Shown here piece after piece: positions 53,524-63,202 of a stretch of 64,000 bases of DNA. The translations under genes and the position numbers were made by a program. This DNA is from Prosopocoilus inquinatus (Eukaryota > Arthropoda > Insecta > Coleoptera > Lucanidae): assembly GCA_036172665.1 (NCBI GenBank), contig CM069877.1:10746501-10810500 (forward strand). The letters run 5' to 3'. The first letter of the stretch is position 1; each line of letters opens with the position of its first letter. The notes under the pieces were generated by a model. That model saw only the letters and a program-made list of their open reading frames with translations, did not search any database and had not been told where the DNA came from.

Positions 53524-54860
53524 GGCAACCATCGGATCCCTTGAGTCTTTTTACTCACATGGAAATGGCAGTTTCGCATTCTGACGCCGTTCAGGGGTCG
53601 AAAAAAATTCGTCGAATCGGTCAGTAGGCATCGTCGCGGATTTAGATAAAACGTCTAGGTGAGTGGAGATGGAAAATCGTTATCGTTTCGGTTTGATTTC
53701 TCGATCCTAGACGGCCGTATGAAGGCCGGTGGAATAATTGAAAGGGCCGGAGACGTAAGTTTTTTTTTTAAATCCGGATCTGCGCGTGCTCATATTCAAA
53801 ATTCGGATTCCTTGGATATTTTTACTCACATGAGAGTGGCAGTTTCACGTTTTGACGGCGTTTAAGGGTCGAAAAAAAATCGCGCACTTGCTTGGAATCG
53901 TTCAGTATGCTTTGCTGCATATTTGACGAAACATCTCGATGTGTGGAGGTGGAAAATAGTGTCTGTTTGATTTTTTGATCCTAGATGGCCGTATAAAGTT
54001 GATACGGTAAGTCGATAAGGTCGAATAATCAGAAGGGCCGGAGAGGTATGTCTTCTTAAATCCGGTCCTGTGCGCCTTCGTATACAGGATTCGTTGCAAC
54101 CCATTCTGACCCCGTTCAGGGATCGAGAAAAATTAATGAACTTTTTTCGAATCGGTCAGTACGCTTCGTCGCACATCAGATGAAACGGCTCGTTGAGTGG
54201 AGGTGGAAAATTGTATCTGTTTGATTTTTCGATCGTAAACAGCGGTATAGAACCGATGGAATAATTAAAGGGCCCCAGAGTGAGTTTTTTTTTTAAATCC
54301 GGATCTGCCGCGTCAGTATCCAGAATTCGTTGCAACCATCGGATTCCTTGAGTTTATTTACTCACATGGGAATGGCAGTTTCGCATTCTGGACACCGTTT
54401 AGAGGTCGAAAAAAATTCGTCGAATCGGTCAGTAGGCATCGTCGCGTATTTAGATGAAATGTCTCGGTGAGTGGAGATGAAAAATCGTATTGGTTTGATT
54501 TTTCGATCCTAGACGGCTGGTGGAATAATTAAAAGGGCCGGAGACGTAAGTTTTTTTTAATCCGTATCTGCGCGTGCTCATATTCAAAATTCGTTGCAAC
54601 CATCGGATTCCTTGGATTTTTCTACTCACATGAAAGTGGCAGTTTCACGTTTTGTTGCCGTTTAGGGGTCGAAAAAAATCGCGAATTTGCTTGGAATCGG
54701 TTAGTACGCATCGTCGCGCGTATTAGATGAAACGTCTCGGTGAGTGGAGGTGGAAAATCCGATTTTTCAATCCTAGATGGCGGGAATAAGCTGTTGGATT
54801 ATTAAAGGGCCGAAAACGTATGTTTTTTTTTAAATGCGGACTTGCGCGCGTTCGCATTCA
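53524..54860. repeat. ~275-bp tandem array, right part
   Basis: Five more units of the same family, with the GTCTCGGTGAGTGG-type core near 53651, 53930, 54186, 54458 and 54732. The first begins GCAACCATCGGATCCC, exactly where the left part broke off (after GAATTCGTTG). Confidence 0.9.
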
Positions 54861-55620
54861 GAATTCGTTTTTTGTTTTTCCTGTTTTTTCTTTTTTTCTT
54901 TCTGAGGGGAGGGTTGCACCTTACAGTTGGCCTCGCACGTATTACTTCGACGATGTTTCCCGTAATTGAAAATGCTGTTTGTCAATTTATTTATTCAATC
55001 CGGACATTGTTGCGGGATGAGAACAGCTCGTAAGTAAATGGCTGCGATTTGGCAGCGAGCCGAACGTTTCCTTACTTAAGCACCTACTATTACACCAACT
55101 GTCGTAAGGATGAAAATAAATGCGACTTCTCACCTGCCAGTTTCTGCTTTCATAAATTATTTCATTTTATCGCGCGATACGACAATGTGTTTCGCGTTAA
55201 ACATCCGCGGACTTACGTAAACCTAGACCGTTCGTGCATTCCTGCACGATTTCAATTTTTTAATATCTAACTAACTATTAGCAGCTGAGGCGTGGACACC
55301 GAAAAAGTGATTTAAGTTGCCCAGTTTGTTTTATTTCGTTGGCGATTTAATTGCCCAATAATCGTCGATCTTCACATTTACTTGTTCTGCTTTATGAATT
55401 TTCTTTTTACGTTACATTCAATGTTGCTTAAAGTCTTTCATTTCGTAATTCATTTAAAGTCTTTCATTTCGTAATTCATTTAATTCATTAATTTCAAACA
55501 GCGATTTTTGTTGGGCTTCTTATAATTCAATGTTTCTTTTTTTGTGTTACAAGATGCGATCCGGATCGAAGGACCAACAATTTTAATTCAATTTCTTTCT
55601 GAATTTTAAATAAATATTCT
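54861..55620. other. Non-repetitive DNA with small duplication
   Basis: 54900-55290 is a unique, GC-richer islet without a recognised gene. AAAGTCTTTCATTTCGTAAT is tandemly duplicated at about 55430-55480. The rest is AT-rich. Confidence 0.35.
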
Positions 55621-55621
55621 T

Positions 55622-55794
55622 ACCAGAGCCGGAGGAAGGGCAGTCGGTGCCGAAAGGCAAGGCAAAAAATCCGAGAGAAGTTGCCAAACAGCTCAATGAG
55701 CGGAATGCCAACGGGGAAAATAACCTAACTCTGAAATATAGATACGGGGTCCCTACCACTGTCAAAGCACCGCTTCCAAAAGCCTCAGAAAACT
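55622..55794 (+). pseudogene. Non-LTR retrotransposon ORF1 C-terminus
   Basis: One frame is open from about 55622 to a TAA at 55792-55794 and encodes PREVAKQLNERNANGENNLT, then LKYRYGVPTTVKAPL. The pattern LNxR..GE.NL.I.Y..GVPTxV is, from memory, the conserved tail of ORF1 proteins of CR1/Jockey-type elements. These nucleic-acid-binding proteins accompany the retrotransposon RNA. It is followed at once by an endonuclease-like N-terminus, as expected for the ORF1-ORF2 junction. The 5' part is missing. Confidence 0.55.
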
Positions 55795-55799
55795 AAAAA

Positions 55800-56120
55800 C
55801 CGATCTCCCCGATCTCACTTTTTGCTTATAAATATCTCATCTATTACATCGAAACTGGACGAGTTCAAAGCCTACGTTTTTCGTACGAAGCCTCACGTCA
55901 TTATGCTTTCTAAAACCCTGGCTCCACTCTGCCGTACCAGATTCTATTTGTGCCCTTGCAGACTACACGTTACTAAGGGTGGATAGGCTAAATCGTAGAG
56001 GAGGAGACTCAGACTCTATTAATGGACATCAACTACAAATTATCAAGTCAATATCAATAACCGAAGAGGGACTTGAAGACCTGATAGCCAGAATATCATA
56101 CAATGGATTTATGTGGTAGC
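55800..56120 (+). pseudogene. Non-LTR retrotransposon endonuclease N-terminus (decayed)
   Basis: Frameshifted fragments read KLDEFKAYVFRTKPHVIML, then ALADYTLLRVDRLNRRGGDS, and finally EEGLEDLIARISYNGFMW ending in TAG. The KLDEF..KPHVI.L segment and the DY.L.R.DR..RRGG segment are typical of the first ~100 residues of the ORF2 apurinic-type endonuclease, which nicks target DNA. At least one frameshift and the terminal stop break it. It may be the missing 5' half of the fragment at 60.47 kb. Confidence 0.7.
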
Positions 56121-56700
56121 ATGACATATAATGCCTGTCGTTTTCAATTGTTTGGATGTCCATTGTAATACTCTTCTTTGTAACAATATTCGATATTCAG
56201 TAGCTTACATGCGACTAAGTATACTCTCATTTGCATCGTACCTTAGAGTATAAAGAGTAATATGGAGCGGGCGTCCTTATGCGAATTACATGGCAACGTA
56301 AATTAGGCAACCAACACGACACCTAAGGGCAAGTAACCGTGAATTCCTATAGAAAAATTTCCGGCCTCTGGTCCTTAGAAACAATGTGGGTTGCCTGCCC
56401 TATGATTCCAACTGGTGTAGTTGACAATGCGCGTTCCATACGATTATTACTTCTATGCATTGCATCCACATGTAGAGACCGTATGGACGGGGGTAGGAAA
56501 GCCACTTTTCATCCCTTTTTGTCCCCAATTGTCAAACGCCTGCCTATGATCTCGTCCAATCATCAGTTTACAATACGCGTGGAAGCCTTCGTAGAGAAAA
56601 TTTTCAAACCGCTCCATTATCCAAGACGAACTATTAGTAAATGGTGAAGAAAAGCAAAAGAGAAATTTCAAATTTCGAGAAAATGTCGGCAGCTCAATAG
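56121..56700. other. Unassigned DNA between retrotransposon fragments
   Basis: Frames of 102 codons (+, 56339-56647) and 88 codons (-, 56453-56719) overlap each other and show no domain I recognise. Possibly further retroelement debris. Confidence 0.3.
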
Positions 56701-56711
56701 AGGTATACCAT

Positions 56712-57926
56712 AGATTCAAAGTGATTTCCCTAAATCTTCAAAGTGACCTTATTGATTTGTTTTTACTTCAACATAAGCTGGATGTTTTTTGTGTAGTTGA
56801 ACATTGGTTAAAGGATTTCGAGATTCCGATACTGTCTAATTATAAATTAATTGATGTTATCTATCGTACCAAGTTCAGAGCTGGCGGTGTAGCTGTTTTT
56901 GTTAAAACTTCGCTTACATCGCATCTAGAGTAATGCTTCAATTTAATTGTATTGAGAAAGTTTTGTATTTGTGAATGCACTCTGAATAACAACAAGTGTA
57001 TAATTCTTGTGATTTATCGATCACCATCAGGTGAACTTCATAACTTCTGTAAATGTCTTGAATTAATTATCTGCAAATTATCTTCTTTCCATAATCGTAC
57101 ATGTATCGTCTGCGGTGACTTTAATGTTGATTTTTCATCCATAAGTAGTGATTGTTGTCAATTATTAGATTTATTTAAATCTTTCAACTTCTTGCCAGCA
57201 ATCCATGATTGTACCCGCTTTAATCATACAGGTGGAACAATCTTAGACAATATATTTGTTAACAATTTATTCGAATTTTATAGTAGCGAGTTCTTACATC
57301 CCGGTTTCTCTGATCATTCTGCAGTAGTAAAAATTGAATTTACTGTTAATGCTACTAATAACTCAAATGATGCCGGCACTCACAGATTGTTTAATGTTTG
57401 TAACAAAAGGAAATTTAGGAACCTTCTTCTTACAGAAACATGGGATCCTATTCTATCACTTTCTGATGTTGACGAAAAATTTGAAAACTTTCATAACAAA
57501 ATTATGTCTCATTTCAACGCTGCTTTTCCATATGTCAAGCGGAAGCAGATAAAAAACAAGTCCTGGGTCACTAATGAAATAAAAATTATTATTTTATTTA
57601 ATCAATTTGGATTTTTACCGGGCAAATCCACATCTATGGCATTACATAATTTTCTAAATTACGTTTATAGCAGCCTTGATGCCAAAAAATCTTCTCTGGA
57701 CATATTCTTCGACAACAGTAGTGCATTCGATACGCTACTCTTGGATAAGTTAAATGCCTATGGTATTCGTGGTCAAGCTCTAAGTTGGTTTCGTTCGTAC
57801 CTCTCCTACAAATTTCAAATTGTACACATTAATAACTTCAGCTCCAAACCAGTTTTAATATCTGCGGGTGTTCCACCCACAGGGGTCCATACTTGGCCCG
57901 CTATTGTACATAATATTCGTGAATGA
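56712..57926 (+). pseudogene. Endonuclease plus truncated RT frame (CR1-like ORF2)
   Basis: The frame starts in FKVISLNLQS and has one TAA at 56931-56933. It contains the endonuclease landmarks IYRSP, CGDFNVDF (GDF at about 57114) and FSDHS (SDH at about 57309). At residues ~206-222 of the main frame, WVTNEI (normally followed by ~150-200 residues of linker and RT fingers) passes directly to FNQFGFLPGKST, so that part is deleted near 57580-57600. RT motif A reads FFDNSSAFD, with the catalytic Asp at about 57711, but a few residues of the following VNH region are missing. The frame is lost after AGVPP. Confidence 0.85.
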
Positions 57927-58554
57927 ATTACCTTCAGTACTTAGCTCTGGCCTTACCTGTCACTTTGCCGACGATACGTCTGTGGTCATTGCCAATGAAT
58001 CTAAATTGGAGTTGGTCAATAGTGCCACTGTGGTTTGTAATGAGATGTCTCGATACTGTTCTAAAAATAATCTAATATTAAATAAAGACAAAACACACTC
58101 AATCTATTTTAAGACATCTAAATAGTCTGAGTGTAGCTTACGGATTCGTACCAATGGTGAATCTATTAAACAGCTAAAATCTGTTAAATTTTTGGGGCTC
58201 CATGTAGATGAATATTTAAACTGGTATTCTCACATCACCGATTTATCAAAACGTTTATGTTCTTTTAATAATCTGATCTATAATATCAACCCGATTTTAG
58301 ACTTAGAACATTTAAAATTATTATATTTTGCGAATGTTGAGTCAAGACTACGAAATGGTATTTTATTTTGGGGCACTTCGATTCATGTAAATCGGGTTTT
58401 CATTATTCAAAAAAGAATCGTTCGTAACATGGTTGGTACTGATATTCTTTCCCATTGTAAGCCGATATTTCTCAAATTAGCTGTACCTACTGTATTTGAT
58501 CTATTTATTCTTGAATGTTCTTTATATGTGAAAAAAATCCTAAACTATTCGTAA
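57868..58554 (+). pseudogene. RT palm and thumb frame (CR1-like ORF2)
   Basis: After a 4-bp insertion (CCCA duplicated in the GVPQG codons near 57872) the reading frame continues as PQGSILGPLLYIIFVNELP and the intact catalytic CHFADDTSVVI box (FADD at 57964-57975). A TAG at 58123-58125 interrupts the frame. In the same frame beyond it, KFLGLHVDEYLNWYSHI, the RT thumb-side GL.iD..L.W..HI block, is preserved. It ends at a frameshift near the A7 run 58531-58537. Confidence 0.85.
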
Positions 58555-58787
58555 AAAATAGCGACATTCAACAAAGGTACAATACAAGATTTTGTGACGC
58601 TTTATCATATCCTATTCACTCTCCGTCTCTGTTTGAAAAAGGTCCACATTACAACTTTATAAGGATATACAATCGTTTGCCATGTCATTTGAAGACTATA
58701 ACAAATATATTGTCTTTCAAAAGAGAATTAAAGAAATGGTTGAGTGACAAATGCTTTTATTCTCTCAATGAATTTTATAACTTATAA
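58515..58787 (+). pseudogene. ORF2 C-terminal segment (CR1-like)
   Basis: Continues the previous frame after a one-base slip in the A run. QQRYNTRFCDALSYPIHSPS, then FIRIYNRLPCHLK and FKRELKKWLSDKCFYSLNEF form the conserved C-terminus of CR1/L2-group ORF2 proteins. A normal stop follows. Confidence 0.8.
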
Positions 58788-58920
58788 TTTTCTTTATACT
58801 ATTTACAATGTTATGTGATATATTTATGTGTTTAATCTTATATTTTTGTTTACAATTCAATTTACTATTTTGACGTGTTCTGTATCACAGCTGTGATGTA
58901 AATGAACAAATAAACAGAAT

Positions 58921-59192
58921 ACAATTCTTTAAAACAAAATCGTGCAAATTTGGATTTCAATTTCTTCGTTCGAGCGTAAACTGGTTTAGTCAAAGAGCCA
59001 GAAATCGATTTTCCAATTTGTTCTCCACAGTTGTTCGAATGGCGGTTTACCTGTATTTTCAGAATTGTCGAAAATATCTCGTCCTTTTGTCTCTCTGCTC
59101 TGCTTGAACTTCAAAATGGAAACTTATTATCTCTAATAAAAAAATGCCCAAGATTTTAAATAACAATGTATTAAGAAAACGTAAAAATGTAT
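58921..59192. other. Spacer, nothing recognised
   Basis: AT-rich DNA between the CR1-like copy and the foldback complex. Confidence 0.4.
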
Positions 59193-59741
59193 TAGAAAAT
59201 TTTTTTGCAAATCGCTTCTGATTGCAGTGAAAACCTCGAGCAGCCTCTGTACAGCTGTTTCAGCTCTGCTTGGGGCTTCTTCATCACAGACGTAGCTCGA
59301 CATTCCCACTGCAAACAAAAACGACTTGTCCAATTTATTCGCAACTGCGATGTAAGAGTGATGAACAGATAAAATAGCGACATCTTACGATCGCTTTTTA
59401 ACCTGACGTTGCAGTAGGATAGACAAATTGAAGCGGGATTTGCTCCTAATAAGTCCCCCATGCAAGGCGGCCATGCTTACTGTCAAAGCATAATGAAAGT
59501 TTTTCTAAAAACGCAATTGCGAATAAATTGGGCAAGTCGTTTTTGTTTGCAGTGAGAATGTCGAGCTACGTCTCTGCTGAAGAAGCCCTAAGCAGGGCTG
59601 AAACAGCTGTACAGAGGCTGCTCGAGGTTTTCATTGCAATCAAAAACGATTTGCACAAAAAAAAAAATTTTCTAAAAACTTTCATTATGCTTTGACAGGA
59701 AGCATGGCCGCCTTGCTTGGGGGACTTATTAGGAGCAAATC
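59193..59741. mobile_element. Nested foldback complex
   Basis: Two segments, C and D, occur in both orientations: inverted C at about 59193-59348, inverted D at about 59439-59510, then direct C at about 59504-59670 and direct D at about 59667-59741. Marker sequences are GGCTGCTCGAGGTTTTCA, AAATTGGGCAAGTCGTTTTT and TAATAAGTCCCCCATGCAAG. The order suggests a foldback element that copied or inserted into itself. Both C copies encode a similar peptide (see findings). Confidence 0.75.
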
Positions 59742-60455
59742 GTTACAAACACTTTAGGAAATTTGAATACAAAAATACATTAAACGAAATGCAAAAGAAA
59801 AGATTAAACAAAATGTGAAATTCAATTTACGATTTAGCAGAACTTTAATAATACAAAAAATAAAATAATCAAAAGTTTCTTTTAAAAAAATACAATTCCG
59901 CAAATAAAATTAATTCTTATATGAAAATTTTTATTTAGATTAAGACTGAACGAAATTTGATAAATTAACTAAAATTTTTACTCAAATTAACAAATAATTA
60001 AATATCTATGAATTTACAGCGTTAAATAAAACAAAACAAGAAAAAGGCTTTTGGAGAGAGAAAGCAGAGATTCGGTGTAAAAATCAAAACCAAAAATGAA
60101 GCTTGCGTTAAAAAAAATTAAAAATAAAACCTTTATGCGTGAAAAGCATTAATATTTCGACTCACCAACGTTGAAACACGGTTTAAATTAAAAATTAAAA
60201 ACAATTCGGTTACGATTAAATTAATTACCAGACAAAAGAAAACAAGCAACCCGTGAAGTATAATAACTTCTCGCGGCGAAATTAAGTTCAAACTAAGGAA
60301 AATTGAGGACCACTGATTAGATAACTCGAAGGAACGCACTAGAATTTTTTTTTCTGGAGCCTGTGCTGATTTTTTTCCTTCCACTTAAGTGGGGCATTAG
60401 GTGCGGTCTTTGTTAAGCAATAACATCCTTAAAGAAAAGACTTAATTGTCATTTG
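59742..60455. other. AT-rich intergenic DNA
   Basis: A-rich, low-GC DNA with no gene or repeat boundary recognised. Confidence 0.4.
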
Positions 60456-60469
60456 ACCTTGGGTTGGGT

Positions 60470-61577
60470 AAACAGGGTTTCACCCTGCAACACCCTGACT
60501 AGCAACAAGCTCATTGATACTCTAATGGGATTAGCGTCATCCAAAAACCTAATACTAAAGGGTGGTTTTAATTATCCGTTGATAAACTGGGCTTTAACCT
60601 CAATCGAGAGCCCTGGTCTGAATGCTGAACCTGGTTATTTTCTGGAACAATTTAAAAATTCCAATCTTTCCCAACCCAACCCAATCAGATTTAGAGGGAA
60701 TAACGAACCTATGCCCGATTTCTTCACCTTCTGATAACTTTATCTGCCAGGTATTATCGTTGGAAACCATTGTATCGATAATAGTTTCCGAGGATACTAC
60801 CTGGCAGATAAACTTATCCGTATGTAAAGAAATCTAGTCTGTTGGACTTCATCCTCACTAACGATGAGCATAATATCTTTGCCGATATAAAAATGGAGCC
60901 CTCTTTCAGAAAAAGCGATCACTATTGCATTGTTGGTATGGTACAAATATCTTTACCCAGAAAAATCCTGTGGTCAAGGGCCAATAATTATAAAAAAGAT
61001 AATTTTGTGGAGATAAACAACATACCGCAATACAAGCTAGACACAGTCGATGATCTCTGTAAGGTGCTATTTGAAGCTATAGACCACAACATACCGATTG
61101 CTTCCAAATACAAGAATCTTAACTGTCCTTGGATGAACGACGAGCTCGATGGACTCCTTAACAAAAAAACGTCAACAGTGGGGAAAATTCGAGGATTCTC
61201 AAAACTCGGCAAACTATGTCCTATACAGGCAATGGTCAAACCAATGCACTACACTTATTAGGGAGGGGGAAGCACAGTACGAGGAAATCATCCTCCAATC
61301 AAGGAACAAATTCTTTAATCATATAAGTGAGCACCTCAGCTCTAATGTGCTGATCCCCTGCAAATTGCCGAGAAATTCGCAGCCAATTTCAACAAAGTTT
61401 ATGTTAGGGAATCTATTATACAAACATCTATGGCCACGACAACATCCCAAATTCGGAATACCATAGAAACTATTACTTTCTCTGAAAAAGAAGTTGCCAA
61501 TTATTTAAACAGTCTCAAAGATCGTCAGGCTCAGGACCTCCTGGAAGGAATAATGAAAAATCGAGAAGTGCTTTAAT
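60470..61577 (+). pseudogene. Jockey/CR1-type endonuclease and linker fragment
   Basis: Reads LTSNKLIDTLMGLASSKNLI, then LKGGFNYPLINW, where the catalytic Asp of GDFN is Gly. RFRGNNEP joins SLLDFILTNDEHNIFADIKM across a 125-bp insertion, and FRKSDHYCIV supplies the SDH endonuclease box near 60925. A frameshift near 61150 leads to QQWGKFEDSQNSANYVLYRQ and EAQYEEIILQSRNKFFNHIS. A final shifted segment, FSEKEVANYLNSLKDRQAQD, is the pre-RT region. The copy stops before the RT catalytic core. It could be the continuation of the 55.8-56.1 kb fragment. Confidence 0.8.
60711..60835. mobile_element. Small palindromic MITE inside the endonuclease frame
   Basis: Arms 60717-60767 and 60784-60834 are imperfect inverted repeats (GATTTCTT, CTTTATCTGCCAGGTA, GGAAAC). 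Removing 60711-60835 rejoins RFRGNNEP to SLLDFILTNDEH, the expected endonuclease sequence, so this is an insertion younger than the retrotransposon copy. Confidence 0.75.
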
Positions 61578-62000
61578 CGGCCGAAATACAGAAAACTGGC
61601 ATAAAATAACAACTATAACAATAAATACAATAAATAAGAAGATGTCAACCAATCAAAAGAAATAAATGACAATAGTTGGCTTTGCGCGTTTAAAAAACGA
61701 ACGAAAGGGGCGTTTGGAACATCGAACGATCAATCAAATAAATAAAAGTAAAAGTAACAAGCAAGTCGGTAAGTAAATTAAAACAAGAAAAACAGAAATT
61801 GAATGAATGTTTAAGCGATTGACGGTCTATTTATGGATGCAAGATCGAGAAGATCACTCAAATAAAGGCAAGAGTAAAAATCGAATTAGTAAATATTAAA
61901 AAAAAGAAAACCAATGAATGACGTTCAAATTCAGTTTTTGATAGTAAGACATAAACCTATTGGCTATCATATCAATTTCAGATTAAAAAAAAGCGAGTCG
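61578..62000. other. AT-rich intergenic DNA
   Basis: A-rich DNA with scattered AAATAAAAGTAAAAGTAACA-like simple motifs. No gene supported. Confidence 0.4.
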
Positions 62001-62004
62001 AGAC

Positions 62005-62170
62005 CTTCAGGCAGCTTTTGCGACACGCAGGATTTACCCCGGGAGTATTCCATACCAGTTGGCTACAGCCATCCGTCGGGAATTACAAATTTAACTTCAA
62101 CTGACTTGGCTGTTGGTTGCCTTTTACGACATGCAGAATTTACGTCGGGAGTATTCTACCAATTAAGTTA
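62005..62170. repeat. Two-copy ~95-bp tandem repeat
   Basis: GCAGCTTTTGCGACACGCAG with CGGGAGTATTCCATACCAGT and GTTGCCTTTTACGACATGCA with CGGGAGTATTCTACCAAT are diverged direct copies. The 85-codon frame across it has no known domain. Confidence 0.55.
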
Positions 62171-63200
62171 AAGTTTCGGTGGGGATGATTAAAAATAGCG
62201 AGTCCTGGAAGCTGCGTCGTCAACTGTTACTACCAACAATGTCGCTGTTCCGCGGATTCTTTTTCAAATTTTTGGTATTGTGAACATTGTAAATTCAAGT
62301 TAACAGTTTTTTTTAATTTCTAACTTTTTCCTTAACCAATCGATTCGATTAACTTTCGTTTGAACGGTTGGATCACCTTGCAATTTCGTAAACACATCCG
62401 GAGTGAGACACCTGACAAATTTTAATCCGATAACGCGGTTGGAAAATTTATAACCCAGCCGCAAACGTTTTCGCGTTTAGAGCACAATGCGAATTCCGCT
62501 GTGAAGGATCGAATATTCGGTACGTAGAGATTCGAGGAAGGATCGAATATTCAGTACGTGGAGATGCAAGGTTCTTTATTTAAATAAAAAATCATGTTTG
62601 CGATTAAATAATATCATGTTAATGAATCGTAACGTGTACAAGGTCAGAGCGGGAAGCGGAAGCGTCATTGCTTTGAATGTTGCACGCGGCACACAGCCGG
62701 TAACCGAAAGATTAGTGTCGAGCTGCAATATTGCCCGCAATTGATGCACTCAATTAACGATATTTTTGCAAACAAACGCAACATCTAATGTTCCCCACTT
62801 GCGTAGCAATCGGGAAGGTAAAAGTGCTAAAGTAGAGCGGGATCGTACAAGAAGAGGATCTTCCTAGTTCTTCAAGTCTGAGCCTCTTGACTTAATCACG
62901 CGCATCTTGTTCCTCGTTCCTCGTCCTTTTAGTTGTAATTTTTTTTCATCAGTCAGTTTCCTCAGTTTGTAATTAATTTCGCGAATAAAGATACCATTCT
63001 TCATGGTGTGCTGAAAAGTGATTTTCTTTTCCTTTTTGCGGAATCCTCTCGTGTATTACGGAAATTAAACGAAATTTCGCCATCGGTCGACCTTTTAAAA
63101 AAAAAAATAAGTCATTTTTTACGTTCGCTCTTTGAACTTAATTACCTTTTTCTGTGTCATGATTTTTTATTTATTTAAATAAACGTAAAGAAACATCAAG
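62171..63200. other. Unassigned DNA with possible LTR/promoter signals
   Basis: A 35-bp-spaced duplication GAAGGATCGAATATTC.GTACGT lies at about 62503-62560. 62640-63010 is unique and GC-richer, with an ATCAGTCAGT initiator-like sequence near 62948 and AATAAAG near 62984, a spacing that would fit an LTR U3-R. No partner LTR, primer binding site or coding frame is seen. Confidence 0.3.
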
Positions 63201-63202
63201 TG

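Larger units (their letters stand above)
56705..58920 (+). mobile_element. CR1-like non-LTR retrotransposon, internally deleted
   Basis: A single ORF2-type copy with endonuclease, reverse transcriptase core and 3' end. The 5' end is truncated just before the endonuclease. The 3' region after the last coding frame (58788-58920) contains AATGAACAAATAAACAG and no long poly(A). The C-terminal YNTR...Y.RLPCHLK..SFKRELKKWL block is characteristic of the CR1/L2/Daphne group; the exact clade is uncertain. Disabling lesions are an internal deletion, a 4-bp insertion, two in-frame stops and a 3' frameshift. Confidence 0.85.

Noticed and set aside
55583..55765. 60-codon minus-strand frame
   Set aside because: Antisense of the retrotransposon ORF1 tail, which explains the sequence better.
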